This document shows, piece after piece, positions 39,984 through 49,212 of a DNA stretch of 55,809 nucleotides. Origin of the DNA: a virus; IMG/VR virus record IMGVR_UViG_3300003690_000041, positions 1 to 55,809 of that record; one strand, written 5' to 3'. Below the pieces are notes generated by a model that was not told where the DNA came from, searched no databases, and saw only the letters and a program-made list of their open reading frames with translations. The position numbers and the translations under genes were made by a program. Each line of letters opens with the position of its first letter. Within the stretch, counting starts at the first letter, position 1.

Positions 39984-40508
39984 ATGCAGAAATACCAGAT
40001 CATATATGCTGATCCCCCGTGGTCAGTAGGTGCGACCAATCAGAATCCCAGTGGTCGCCGTCACGTATCACCCTACCTTGCGATGCGACAATGTGACATC
40101 TTTGATCTGGATGTAGTTTCGCTTTCGCACACGGACTGTTGCCTGTTCCTATGGGCGACAGCCCCCCTCCTTCCTGAAGCGATCTATGCCCTCAAAGCCT
40201 GGGGCTTTGAATACAAGACCGTTGCCTTTACGTGGGTGAAGAAGAACAAGAAAGCATCCTCTTGGTTTTGGGGTATGGGATCGTGGACCCGGAGTAATCC
40301 TGAATACTGTTTACTTGGTATGAAGGGTTCGCCTAAAAGAGTATCCAGAAAAATTCATTCCGTAATAGACACACCCATCGAAGCTCATAGCAAGAAGCCA
40401 GATAGTGTGCGTGATAAAATCGTTGAATTATGTGGTGATGTGCCACGCATAGAGCTTTTTGCGCGAGAAAAAATTTCAGGGTGGAATTCATGGGGAAACG
40501 AGGTATGA
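39984..40508 (+). CDS. MT-A70-family adenine-N6 DNA methyltransferase (174 residues)
   Basis: MQKYQIIYADPPW with the catalytic DPPW at residues 10-13, then CCLFLWATAPLLPEAIYALK, WGFEYKTVAFTWVKKNKKAS and the GMGSWTRSNPEYCLLGMKGS loop, HSKKPDSVRDKIVELCGDVP and IELFARE: a complete MT-A70-type beta-class enzyme. It methylates adenine N6 in DNA, perhaps to evade restriction. Start 39984 is chosen because the promoter gives a start at the ATG; an upstream ATG at 39963 would not be on that transcript. No restriction partner seen. Confidence 0.9.
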   Translation: MQKYQIIYADPPWSVGATNQNPSGRRHVSPYLAMRQCDIFDLDVVSLSHTDCCLFLWATAPLLPEAIYALKAWGFEYKTVAFTWVKKNKKASSWFWGMGSWTRSNPEYCLLGMKGSPKRVSRKIHSVIDTPIEAHSKKPDSVRDKIVELCGDVPRIELFAREKISGWNSWGNEV

Positions 40509-40541
40509 CCTATCCACCACCGGGAGGAGTCTCCTGATTCG

Positions 40542-40595
40542 CCCTTGGGGTGTGCTCCCGGTGCGTGTTGACATGTCGCACCCCAAGGGTTTAAT
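40542..40595 (+). promoter_or_regulatory. Hairpin and promoter ahead of the XRE gene
   Basis: CCCTTGGGGTG / CACCCCAAGGG (11 bp; 40,542-40,552 with 40,579-40,589) may end the methyltransferase transcript. Within and beside it TTGACA (40,568-40,573), spacer 16, TTTAAT (40,590-40,595) form a promoter whose start would fall inside the operator. Confidence 0.62.
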
Positions 40596-40596
40596 C

Positions 40597-40612
40597 TCAG
40601 AACATGTTCTGA
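40597..40612. promoter_or_regulatory. Operator palindrome at the XRE promoter
   Basis: TCAGAACATGTTCTGA covers the predicted start of the XRE transcript, then AAAGGAGG. The layout expected for an autorepressed regulator. Confidence 0.75.
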
Positions 40613-40627
40613 AAGGAGGTGAAGACG

Positions 40628-40855
40628 TTGGGCAAAATCAGAGATGCACGCCAGTCCAAAGGGTTGACCACCCATCAAGTAGCAGAATATATCAGTTCAA
40701 CAGATCGAGTGGTTAATATGTGGGAAGCAAAAGACACCGTGCCTTTTCTGCGTCCTGCCCTCTTGCTGTCCAAGTTGTACGGCATCCCCGTCAAAGAGAT
40801 GTGCGCGTGGGAAGATGGGGACAACAGCCTCAAGGTGCCACGCTGTCAAAGCTAA
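40628..40855 (+). CDS. XRE-family transcriptional regulator (75 residues)
   Basis: TTG start at 40628, 8 nt behind AAAGGAGG; the upstream GTG at 40619 is too close to that site. GKIRDARQSKGLTTHQVAEY, then STDRVVNMWEAKDTVPFLRP and LLLSKLYGIPVKEMCAW: a complete Cro/CI-type HTH domain and nothing else. Its promoter is covered by the phage palindrome, so it is the best candidate for the protein that binds these sites. A terminator follows. Confidence 0.85.
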   Translation: MGKIRDARQSKGLTTHQVAEYISSTDRVVNMWEAKDTVPFLRPALLLSKLYGIPVKEMCAWEDGDNSLKVPRCQS

Positions 40856-40856
40856 T

Positions 40857-40914
40857 GGGAAGGGCGCGTAGAAGTGGGGAAAGCAACAGGGAGTGCGCGT
40901 CCTTCCCTTTTCTA
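40857..40914 (+). terminator. Intrinsic terminator after the XRE gene
   Basis: GGGAAGGGCGCG / CGCGTCCTTCCC, 12 pairs with one G-U, then TTTTCTATTTTT. Confidence 0.85.
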
Positions 40915-40949
40915 TTTTTGTGTTAACATGGATATAAGGAGAAATAAGA

Positions 40950-41786
40950 ATGATCCGTGGTAAAGAACCCACCAACGAATTTGTCAACCATCCCGAAGGA
41001 CGCTTCTCTGGTATCGTGTATGCGTGGAAGTTCATGGGAGATAAGACAGACCAGTGGGGAAATGAAAAGAAACGGGCTATGCTCAGAATTGAATCGTCTG
41101 ACTGTATCATTGGTGAGTCGGACACAGAGAATGAAGAGCTACTCGGCCTACCCTTTACTGCTGCTATCTTCCACAGTATTTCTTTCGGTAATCATACGAG
41201 CAGAAAAGGCACCTATGTGCCGATGATGCAAAAGATTCGGGAGGTTATCACAGACCACACCCTCACCGATGACGAGTGGTATAACTTTGACCCGTGGGAA
41301 CTGATGGATGTGCGTGTGCGCTACCGTGTAACACACACGCCAAAAGATGACGGCAATGGGGTATGGGTCAACTGTGAGATCCTTGAAAGGCAGGATGACC
41401 AGACGATAGGAGACCGTGTAAACGAGATAGATATCAAGGAACCCCCAGAGGAGGAAGCGCCAGAGTCACAGAGAAGCGGTTCGGCTCCATCCAAACCAAA
41501 GGACAGGGGCAGAAAACCGCCCCTTCCTGGGACTATGAAGCCCTCTATAGACCAAAGGAAGATTGATTACGCCAAAGAAGTGGTCCGTCTGTGCGTGGAC
41601 AATAACTTGTACACGGAAGAGAACGCTACGGATATCAACGGATGGCTGGACGAACACGACTTATCTGTCCGTGAATTCGAAGACTGGTATGGCCCAGCAG
41701 AAGCCATGATGAAGGAAAAAGGCATCGCATTACCCACGGCAGAGGTCCATCCTCTGTCCCAATCATACGACGACCTACCTTTCTGA
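40950..41786 (+). CDS. Single-strand DNA-binding-like protein (278 residues)
   Basis: AAGGAG then ATG. The N-terminal 150 residues look like an OB-type beta barrel (EGRFSGIVYAWKFMGDKTDQ; LMDVRVRYRVTHTPKDDG; VWVNCEILERQDDQ). Then a Pro/Ser-rich linker, a short helical domain, and the end SQSYDDLPF, the acidic tail typical of SSB proteins that recruit partners. It precedes the nuclease and helicase genes, so it belongs to the replication module. Confidence 0.72.
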   Translation: MIRGKEPTNEFVNHPEGRFSGIVYAWKFMGDKTDQWGNEKKRAMLRIESSDCIIGESDTENEELLGLPFTAAIFHSISFGNHTSRKGTYVPMMQKIREVITDHTLTDDEWYNFDPWELMDVRVRYRVTHTPKDDGNGVWVNCEILERQDDQTIGDRVNEIDIKEPPEEEAPESQRSGSAPSKPKDRGRKPPLPGTMKPSIDQRKIDYAKEVVRLCVDNNLYTEENATDINGWLDEHDLSVREFEDWYGPAEAMMKEKGIALPTAEVHPLSQSYDDLPF

Positions 41787-41823
41787 ATGACCAAATCAGC
41801 TTTAAACTGGACAGGAGAACAGC

Positions 41824-42390
41824 GTGAATCAACCAGCGGTGCAAAGCGTGGACTCGGTACAGACGATGTATGAACGGGCGTTGGATCACATAGTAGGGAT
41901 ACAAGCAAACAGGATAGCTCTGGGTCTTGATCTGATCAAGATAGAAGAGGCAAGGGCGTGGGGTGATCTGGGCTTTGGCTCCTTCGCACAATTATGCGCA
42001 GCCCCCATTCCCTCCGGGGGACTGGGACTCCAAAGCAGGGTTCGTCAGACCACTATGCAGGTCGCTCGCGTCTTTGTCCTCGATATGAAGCAGCGTCCAG
42101 CAGACCTTGTGCACATCTCTTTCTCCAACCTACAGCTACTGGTCCCCTTCGTAACAGTGGATAATATCAAAGACATACTGTCCGATGCCCTCGCTCTGTC
42201 TGCTAACGATGTGCGGGAGAACAGGGACAAGGGCAAATATGGGGGAAAAGAAGAACCTATGGATGCAAAGACCAAGCCATCGGGGGCCAAGCGTGACCTA
42301 ACAATGGAATGTCCTGTGTGTAAGGAGAGAATACATATGACTATCCACGGAATACAGGGTAATGCTGTCATTGATGTGGAGGCCTTCTGA
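41824..42390 (+). CDS. Hypothetical replication-module protein with zinc knuckle (188 residues)
   Basis: GTG start at 41824. Helical: YERALDHIVGIQANRIALGL, then FSNLQLLVPFVTVDNIKDIL. The C-terminus has a MECPVCKERIHM knuckle with one CxxC. The stop overlaps the nuclease ATG. Function unknown; perhaps a replication or recombination accessory. Confidence 0.62.
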   Translation: MNQPAVQSVDSVQTMYERALDHIVGIQANRIALGLDLIKIEEARAWGDLGFGSFAQLCAAPIPSGGLGLQSRVRQTTMQVARVFVLDMKQRPADLVHISFSNLQLLVPFVTVDNIKDILSDALALSANDVRENRDKGKYGGKEEPMDAKTKPSGAKRDLTMECPVCKERIHMTIHGIQGNAVIDVEAF

Positions 42391-42803
42391 TGGCTGGTCG
42401 TTCTGCAAAAAGAAAAGGCACCAGAGTTGAGAGAGATTTTGTCAACAAGGCAAAATCACAGGGGCTTGATAGCCATCGAGTCCCCGGCTCTGGTGCCTTT
42501 ATAGGCTTGCCTGGAGACATATATATCGAAGGGCAAAGGTGTGAGTGCAAGGCAAGGAAGAACGGCTTTGCTATGATGGAGAGGTGGCTCAAGGGCAACG
42601 ATGTCCTACTGCTCAAGCCTGACTTCAAGCCAGAGATGGTGGTGATGTGGTGGGACGATTGGATACAGATGCTCAAGGAGTTGAAAGAGTATCGTGAGTT
42701 TCTATTAGGTCCAATTTCTGCGGTCTCCACAAAAGAGGAGGCTGAAGAAATCAAAGATTTGGAAGGAGGTTTTGATGGACAAGATCCTACCGAACAACAT
42801 TGA
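42390..42803 (+). CDS. Hjc-like Holliday-junction resolvase / PD-(D/E)XK nuclease (137 residues)
   Basis: KRKGTRVERDFVNKAKSQGL then SHRVPGSGAFIGLPGDIYIE and RCECKARKNGF: the acidic E, GD and ExK residues in the order of Hjc-type archaeal/phage resolvases. These resolve branched DNA before packaging. Adjacent to the helicase, overlapping it by about 30 nt. Confidence 0.82.
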   Translation: MAGRSAKRKGTRVERDFVNKAKSQGLDSHRVPGSGAFIGLPGDIYIEGQRCECKARKNGFAMMERWLKGNDVLLLKPDFKPEMVVMWWDDWIQMLKELKEYREFLLGPISAVSTKEEAEEIKDLEGGFDGQDPTEQH

Positions 42804-44055
42804 AGTAGAGCGTGCTGTTCTAGGAGCCTGTCTGATCGGAGGGACACAGACTGTCAAAGAAGTGAACGCCCGCCTGGGAGGGGGCGTTGCTTTTTATAAC
42901 ACACACCATAAACTCATCTTCCGTGCTCTCAACGAATGCGCAGAAGAAGGGATACCCATAGACATCCTCAGCATAACAAACAAGCTGTCGTCTATCGGTC
43001 AACTGGAAGAAGTGGGCGATGTAGTATATATCACAGGCTTGTCGTCAGAGATAGCCACCACATCATTTACCGACTACCACTGTGATATGCTCGTAGAAGA
43101 TTACAACAGACGCAGGTTCATCATGAACCAAGAGAGCCTTATTTACAAAGCATACGAAAAGATGGAAGGAGTGGAAGACCTATATGCGCAAGGCCGTATG
43201 GAAATTGACCTTGATGTTAGGGATCATGCTGACACGATGTCTTCTGTCGTGTCTCAAGTCGCTGATGAAGCTGAACTCGCTTTCGAAAATCCCGATTCAT
43301 ACAGAGGAATCCCTACAGGCATACCGTACCTGGACTTACTTCTCGACGGGTGGCAAAAAGAAGAGCTTATCGTTGTCGCATCGAGACCTTCAGTAGGAAA
43401 GACGGCGCTGGCTCTATGGTCTGCCAGACACGCCAAAGGACCCGTGTATTTTGTCTCTGTGGAAATGTCCAAACGTATGGTAGGACTTCGCCTACTGGCA
43501 GCAGAGGTACGTGTACCATCCAACCTACTACGTGCAGGACAATTTTCTGGCGATGAATTCATGCGCATCAAAGATGGCAGGGAAAGGCTACAGGCCCTAC
43601 AGATATATATTGACGACAGGATACGATCCCCTGACCTCATCGTCAAAGAGGCAGCGAAAATGGCCCGTGACTATAACATACGGGCCATTTTTGTCGACTA
43701 CTTACAACTGCTGGAGTCGCCACAGTTGGCGAAGGGGTCCACCAGAGAGAGGGAGGTCGCTGCTATCTCTTCGGCTATGAAACATATGGCTAAGGACCTC
43801 GGTATCCCCACCATCCTACTCTGCCAGCTAAACAGACAGGTAGAGTATTCAAATAGGAGACCGCAGAAATCGGACCTACGTGACAGCGGGTCCATAGAAC
43901 AGGACGCTGATGTAATTATCTTCTTGCATCCGGTGACAGACACCGATATTGTTGAGTTGATAGTGGACAAGAACAGGAATGGACCTACGGGGTTGCAGAG
44001 GGTGCGGTATGTGAAGGAGACAGGTGCCTTCCTTGAACTTACAGCATCATATTAG
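42775..44055 (+). CDS. dnaB: Replicative DNA helicase, DnaB-like (426 residues)
   Basis: ATG 42775 behind GGAAGGAGG. N-terminal domain: LPNNIEVERAVLGACLIGGT, then FYNTHHKLIFRALNECAEEG. C-terminal RecA-like motor: Walker A SRPSVGKT near residue 205, VYFVSVEMSKRMVGLRLLA, Walker B IRAIFVDYLQLLE near 308, then LCQLNRQVEYSNRRPQKSDL and RDSGSIEQDADVIIFLHPV. Full-length for the family. No primase or polymerase is present in the window, so the host's would be recruited. Confidence 0.95.
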   Translation: MDKILPNNIEVERAVLGACLIGGTQTVKEVNARLGGGVAFYNTHHKLIFRALNECAEEGIPIDILSITNKLSSIGQLEEVGDVVYITGLSSEIATTSFTDYHCDMLVEDYNRRRFIMNQESLIYKAYEKMEGVEDLYAQGRMEIDLDVRDHADTMSSVVSQVADEAELAFENPDSYRGIPTGIPYLDLLLDGWQKEELIVVASRPSVGKTALALWSARHAKGPVYFVSVEMSKRMVGLRLLAAEVRVPSNLLRAGQFSGDEFMRIKDGRERLQALQIYIDDRIRSPDLIVKEAAKMARDYNIRAIFVDYLQLLESPQLAKGSTREREVAAISSAMKHMAKDLGIPTILLCQLNRQVEYSNRRPQKSDLRDSGSIEQDADVIIFLHPVTDTDIVELIVDKNRNGPTGLQRVRYVKETGAFLELTASY

Positions 44056-44064
44056 GAGACTGAC

Positions 44065-44268
44065 ATGGCATTCAAAGATATGATATTCAAGACATGGCTC
44101 AAGAGGCCATGCACTCGGTGCGAGACAAAAGAGCACCTGGAAGGGGTGTGCTGGCGACACACCAAACTGTATTACATTAGGACAGGGGAGAAATTGAAGA
44201 CCAACTTTGCCAGACATCCTCTCCTGTGTAAAGAATGCTTAAGCCATGTATTATCACTGGCCCATTGA
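44065..44268 (+). CDS. Small zinc-binding protein (67 residues)
   Basis: MAFKDMIFKTWLKRPCTRCE, then KEHLEGVCWRHTKLYYI and LLCKECLSHVLSLAH. Two CxxC pairs with C/H between resemble a compact zinc finger. Last plus-strand gene before the convergent late genes. Confidence 0.65.
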   Translation: MAFKDMIFKTWLKRPCTRCETKEHLEGVCWRHTKLYYIRTGEKLKTNFARHPLLCKECLSHVLSLAH

Positions 44269-44275
44269 AAGAAGT

Positions 44276-44289
44276 CAGAACATGTTCTG
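44276..44289. promoter_or_regulatory. Operator palindrome between convergent genes
   Basis: CAGAACATGTTCTG in the 45-bp gap between the last early gene and the end of the late operon. No obvious terminator is seen there. Confidence 0.7.
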
Positions 44290-44313
44290 GAGATAAGAAG
44301 AGGGGAAGAGAAA

Positions 44314-47300
44314 TTAAATATTATATCCAAGCTCGCGGTATTTCTGACGAATCCTTTGAATCTTATCGCGATACCTGTACACCTTGCTTCTCTCCGCCTC
44401 CTCAACATCCACCTGTATAGCCTTGATACCAAAGACCTCACCCAGAATCTGAGAAGCACCCTGTCCCTTACGCGCCTTATCCGCAAACCTATGCATCTTA
44501 CCCAGAGGGGGAAACAATGTCTCCATAGCGTGCTGCGCCTTGCGAGACACTTTTATATCTGTCCCACCGACACCCGTTTCCATGGGCTGTCCTGCAAACT
44601 TCTCTATCGGTCGGTCAAGGAAGATAGAGTAGCCCCTACCCCCTTCACCCATAGCCCACTCAAAGGGCAGCTTCACAAAAGGAGAGAGGCTCGACAGGGC
44701 ATCCTGCCAGTTCATTCTGTTCAGGTCCTGAAAAGGATAGTTCGGGTTGATAAACACTGGCTGGAGGCCTGTCGGGACAGACTGTGCCCCCGTCACCTTA
44801 GCCATCACGTCGTCAAAGGTCTGGTTCATCGTCTGCACGAAGTCAGCGACCTCTTTAGGTGCTCGCACCGCGTGTAACTCCTGGAAGTAATCCGGTGTAG
44901 GCACATCCCTCCAGTCTTCCGATAAACTCTCTATAGCGTCAATAGGCTTACCCGTCATAGCAGCGTACCTGCCGGGGTTCTCAAAGATAGCCTGAAACTG
45001 GAGGGGTATGTTCTTGCGCATCCACGTATAGAAAGGAACAAACGCTTTCATAATCTCACGCTCAAACTGCGTAAGCTCACCATAGTCAAACAGGTATTTC
45101 TTCACACTCAACGCTGCCTCTTCCGCGCTCATCCCGTCACCAATCTTCTGTATCCAATGGGCCAGCCGTGCATGACTCTCCACCTTCTCGCCTATCCGTC
45201 TGTTGAACTGTAAGACAGGGTTGTTCACGCCAAAGGCCTTGTTGAGCAGACCAAGGGCGTCCCTCTCTCTCGCTGTCTCCGACACCCCCTTGAGCAACTC
45301 CCTGCGTGTGGTGTCTTTGCCTTCAACAGAACGGATCACCCTGTCCAGGGTGTCCCCCTTGGCATTGCTCACATCAGCGAGGTATTTGTCAAAGCCACTC
45401 TTCCCTCCCTTTTTCCACAGGTTGCCAAATACCTCTGCCTCTACTTGCTCAGGGATGTCAGAGGTGAACAGACCACGCTCTACCACCTTGAACCTACGGG
45501 CAGCACGGATGATGTCCTGGCCCTTCAATACCTCGTCACCGACCTTGAGGCTGATATTGTCTCCCTTGCCAAAGACAAGGGCAAGGGCTTTGGCGTAAGG
45601 GGCAGGATTGGGGACCATCAAGCCACCCACCTTCTTGAACCCTACGCCAGCCAGCATATTATTGAAGATATTGGACTGCATATTCCTGGCGTGATATCCA
45701 GGAGAGGCCAATGCCCACCCTTTCCACGGCATCTGCATCGTGCGCATCATATTGAAGAACTGCTTGGTCTCGTCGTGCCTGTTGGACATGATATTGTCAG
45801 CGAGATTCAATTCATCAATGAACTGACGGGGCAACACATATGCGGGATTGACGTTGAAGGGGTTGACAGCCTCGCTCTTGCTGAACTTCACGACATCATC
45901 GACTCCCTGCTTGATAGCCTCTATCCCGTCATCCGTGGTCTTGGACACCGTATATACGATGCCCTCGTCATCCATAAACCGTGTCCCCTTCTTCAGCTTT
46001 GCCACACTGGTCATATCAGTCACCTCACCCATCGTCCCACGGAACGGCCTCCACGCACTATACCCTATCTCTCCCAATGAATTACGAAACGACTCCGCCT
46101 GCTCAAATAACTGACGCCCCGTGTCATCTCCAAATTCAGACATCAACTCATCCAAGGACTTACCACTGCCACCCTTCTTCATCGTTTCCAACAACTGGGG
46201 ATCTACGATCTTGTAAGATACGCTGGGATCAGACAATACCGAGTCAATAAACCGCTGTGTCGCCCGCGCACGCACAGACTCCAGACCACGGAGGGCAAAC
46301 TGTGCGCCGGGGTCCAACTCCGTGCCAATAGAAGCGACCACCCGATGCTCCAGGGTATTCAGTTTCTTCGCCTTCGTAAAGATAGGCGCTGCCTGTCCCA
46401 GCTTGGCTGCTTCCTGTGCTACACTGTCGGAGAACTCAAACAACTGGTCCTCTTCAGGCAGTCCCAACTTAGCCATCAGGCTCTTATGCTTGCGTACAGA
46501 AGTTGCACCCCCATACCGTCCAGGTGCATAATCTGCACGTAGGATACCCTCGTCAAATATACCCCCCTGCAATTCCTTGTCTGCCAGATCCTTGTATGCC
46601 CCCCTGAAAGCCTGAAACTTACCCTGTAGGTGTTCCATCAAACGGGGGTCTCCCGCTGTCACATCACGCAAGATAGCCTCAAAATGATCAGGGGTCTTGT
46701 CCAGATACAGGCCCAGGAACTTGGACTCCGTAGGCGACAGATTGGACCTCAATTGGACGGCAAGGTCTCGGATCTCTACGGCACCCTCTGCCACGGCACC
46801 CTCTCTCTCGCTCAGGCCACCCAGGAATTTGTCCACAGACTCTTGCATACGTGGGTGCTTGCGTGCCAGTTCCTGCAATTCGAAATGGGGCACCAGTTTC
46901 CTACCTAGAGCACCTCTCACTCCTTTGATCCCAGGAAGATCCACGAAGGGCATCGCCAGGGACTTAATACCGCCCCCTGCGAGGCGAAGTCCTGCTCCAC
47001 CCAACCATGTGGTAGGGTCTAAAACAACGTCTAAGACGAAGCCTGCTGCTGCTGTGGCGTATTCGTTGTGTCGACCATCCTCAAAAGGGGCGAATTCAGC
47101 CCTCTCCAGCACATCACGGAAGGAAGCACGCGTAGGGTCGACACCCGTAAGCGCCAGAGCATCCGCCTCATCAACAAAGGGAAGCGCATTCAAGAACTCA
47201 GCACTCGCCCGCTTCAGCGCCTCTTTGCCATTACCCGTCCTCTGTAACTCCAAGGCAGCACCCGCTGTGGTGAACTGACCAATCTGTAGAAGGTCGAACA

Positions 47301-47592
47301 GCGGGTGAGTAAACGTCTTCAGCGCCTCGCCCGTCCTGTCCCACACGCTACCCAGCGCCTGGACAAACCCCTCTGGGTTGTCCAGCATCTGGTCAAAGCG
47401 ACCTCCCTGTAACTCCTGTTCCAGGGCATCGTCACCAATGGCACGACGTAGCTGCCTCTCTCCCCTGATAGAAGCATTTCGTGCAGCACGCATAGCCCTG
47501 CGCTGCCTAATAGTAAGAGGAGCAGTAAAGAAATCTGTCTCCTGCTGTTGCTCCAGGTCTTTTGCTACCATGTCAGAGAAGTCTTCAGGCAT
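44314..47592 (-). CDS. Large virion / ejection-type protein (1,092 residues)
   Basis: MPEDFSDMVAKDLEQQQETD start, overlapping the preceding gene by 1 nt. N-terminal helical basic part (RQRRAMRAARNASIRGERQL), then hydrophobic Gly/Ala segments (YATAAAGFVLDVVLDPTTWL; GGAGLRLAGGGIKSL) typical of internal proteins that enter the envelope. Further on MQMPWKGWALASPGYHARNM and NIFNNMLAGVGF, a motif I know from large phage structural proteins, and a long helical region. No transglycosylase motif was recognised. Last gene of the late operon. Confidence 0.72.
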   Translation of the reverse strand: MPEDFSDMVAKDLEQQQETDFFTAPLTIRQRRAMRAARNASIRGERQLRRAIGDDALEQELQGGRFDQMLDNPEGFVQALGSVWDRTGEALKTFTHPLFDLLQIGQFTTAGAALELQRTGNGKEALKRASAEFLNALPFVDEADALALTGVDPTRASFRDVLERAEFAPFEDGRHNEYATAAAGFVLDVVLDPTTWLGGAGLRLAGGGIKSLAMPFVDLPGIKGVRGALGRKLVPHFELQELARKHPRMQESVDKFLGGLSEREGAVAEGAVEIRDLAVQLRSNLSPTESKFLGLYLDKTPDHFEAILRDVTAGDPRLMEHLQGKFQAFRGAYKDLADKELQGGIFDEGILRADYAPGRYGGATSVRKHKSLMAKLGLPEEDQLFEFSDSVAQEAAKLGQAAPIFTKAKKLNTLEHRVVASIGTELDPGAQFALRGLESVRARATQRFIDSVLSDPSVSYKIVDPQLLETMKKGGSGKSLDELMSEFGDDTGRQLFEQAESFRNSLGEIGYSAWRPFRGTMGEVTDMTSVAKLKKGTRFMDDEGIVYTVSKTTDDGIEAIKQGVDDVVKFSKSEAVNPFNVNPAYVLPRQFIDELNLADNIMSNRHDETKQFFNMMRTMQMPWKGWALASPGYHARNMQSNIFNNMLAGVGFKKVGGLMVPNPAPYAKALALVFGKGDNISLKVGDEVLKGQDIIRAARRFKVVERGLFTSDIPEQVEAEVFGNLWKKGGKSGFDKYLADVSNAKGDTLDRVIRSVEGKDTTRRELLKGVSETARERDALGLLNKAFGVNNPVLQFNRRIGEKVESHARLAHWIQKIGDGMSAEEAALSVKKYLFDYGELTQFEREIMKAFVPFYTWMRKNIPLQFQAIFENPGRYAAMTGKPIDAIESLSEDWRDVPTPDYFQELHAVRAPKEVADFVQTMNQTFDDVMAKVTGAQSVPTGLQPVFINPNYPFQDLNRMNWQDALSSLSPFVKLPFEWAMGEGGRGYSIFLDRPIEKFAGQPMETGVGGTDIKVSRKAQHAMETLFPPLGKMHRFADKARKGQGASQILGEVFGIKAIQVDVEEAERSKVYRYRDKIQRIRQKYRELGYNI

Positions 47593-49169
47593 TATTTCCC
47601 TCCTCCTTCCCGAAATTCGATTTTTTTAATCTCTCTCAGATCCGCCTTAGTCAGTCCCTCCGGCTTTTCAGGCTTCTTAGGCTTCTTAGGCTTCGTAGGC
47701 TTAGGCTGCTTATAACGTTTCTTAAACTCCTTCATAGGGACAATCTCTGGCCCTTTCATTTTGCGTGGCCCTTTTACGAATACACGGTCCAACTCAGCAG
47801 GTGGTGTATAAGTGCGTTTAAGGCCAAGGAATTCTATTTCATCCCTGATCAATGCAGCCACTCCCCATTTGGTCTGCCGTTTATTAATCTCTTCATTTGT
47901 TATGCCCATCCTTCGTGCCTTATTTTTCAAATCATCAATCGTATTACTGCTCATAAATTTTCTCATACTCCCGGCGTCTTCAAAGTCACCAACAACCCAA
48001 TTAATATCACTTTTACGAGCTTGACTCGCAGCACCCCTGGCAAAGATTTCCTCTTCTCTGGACCGATATTTTGGTCCCTTTTTAGGTTTAGGAGGGACTC
48101 TACTACTACCTGGCTGCCTACTTTTGGACCCCGATCCTGCTGTGAGTTGGCGAGGCGGACCTTTCTTTATCAAGTCTTGGGCTTCTTTTACGGATTCAGC
48201 CAAGTCTTGTGGAGTAGGGATCTGGAAATTGCCTGCTTTAGAAGATGTTCCTGGAAATCTTTCAGGTGCTTCTGGAGATTTGGCACCCCCCCGAGGGAAA
48301 AGAGTCTTTGTTCGTTTATAGGCAGGGTCCGTCGGAAGAAAATCCCTCTTCGCCGCCATCCTACCACCCAAAGCCACAGTTAAAGCAAGGACAGCAGCAT
48401 CTTCTACGCTAATATCATCCCCCCTAGCCAACTGACCAACCGCATTTGTCAAAAAACTAGATCCCGAATCATTCAATGCCTGTATTACTCGGCTATCGTG
48501 GAGGCCCTCTATCGCTGCTCTATACAGCTTTTTACGTCTTCGGCCTGTAGTAGACCTAGCCAGTCTATTAAGTACTTTAGGAACTATTTTAGCAGGTAGG
48601 CCTTTGGCTCCCCCAACAAAACCTCCTAGAATTTCGGCGGGATTTACTTCTTGTCCTGTTATTCCTTCAAAAACAGTCTGGACTAAAGGGAGTATATTAG
48701 GCGTAAATTCAGACGTATCAACACCTTTTGCCGTAGACTCAGTAAGTCCTAAATTTTGGGCCACCTCAAGGCCATGACCCAGTATATTGGCAGGGCTTAT
48801 AGCGCCTCCGGTTAAACCGCCAATAGCCCCTTCAGCACCCCCCAATACAGCAGAACCAAATTTCCCCAGTCTTGCAGGACCAGGAGAAATAGAGCCTGTA
48901 CGTTCAGGGTCAGGAGGACCCGACAATCCATATGAGGATATAGATTGCCCCATAATCCTGCTCTGCGTTATCTCAGGTATGTCATATCGTAAGTTGGCTT
49001 CCGTTATGATAGCCCGAATTATCTGATCTTGCTCTGCAACCCGATCAGGTAGAGAAGGCGATGGTGGTCCGATAGCAACTCCCAATGGAGGAAACTCTTT
49101 CGCAATATATTTTCTGAGCGTCTCAATTTCAACGTCAGACAACCGCATTCTCCTAAGTTGAAGAGGCAT
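47592..49169 (-). CDS. Virion/ejection-type protein with hydrophobic and basic regions (525 residues)
   Basis: MPLQLRRMRLSDVEIETLRK start. Glycine-rich hydrophobic stretch (AVLGGAEGAIGGLTGGAI), later AVLALTVALGGRMAAKRDF, then a long Pro/Lys-rich tail (KPTKPKKPKKPEKPEG). The order resembles internal virion proteins that form membrane channels during ejection. No enzyme motif seen. TAATG-type overlap with the 1,092-residue gene. Confidence 0.65.
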   Translation of the reverse strand: MPLQLRRMRLSDVEIETLRKYIAKEFPPLGVAIGPPSPSLPDRVAEQDQIIRAIITEANLRYDIPEITQSRIMGQSISSYGLSGPPDPERTGSISPGPARLGKFGSAVLGGAEGAIGGLTGGAISPANILGHGLEVAQNLGLTESTAKGVDTSEFTPNILPLVQTVFEGITGQEVNPAEILGGFVGGAKGLPAKIVPKVLNRLARSTTGRRRKKLYRAAIEGLHDSRVIQALNDSGSSFLTNAVGQLARGDDISVEDAAVLALTVALGGRMAAKRDFLPTDPAYKRTKTLFPRGGAKSPEAPERFPGTSSKAGNFQIPTPQDLAESVKEAQDLIKKGPPRQLTAGSGSKSRQPGSSRVPPKPKKGPKYRSREEEIFARGAASQARKSDINWVVGDFEDAGSMRKFMSSNTIDDLKNKARRMGITNEEINKRQTKWGVAALIRDEIEFLGLKRTYTPPAELDRVFVKGPRKMKGPEIVPMKEFKKRYKQPKPTKPKKPKKPEKPEGLTKADLREIKKIEFREGGGK

Positions 49170-49212
49170 ATCATACTCCTATTTTCACGTAAAGCATCAG
49201 GATCGCCGTTGC

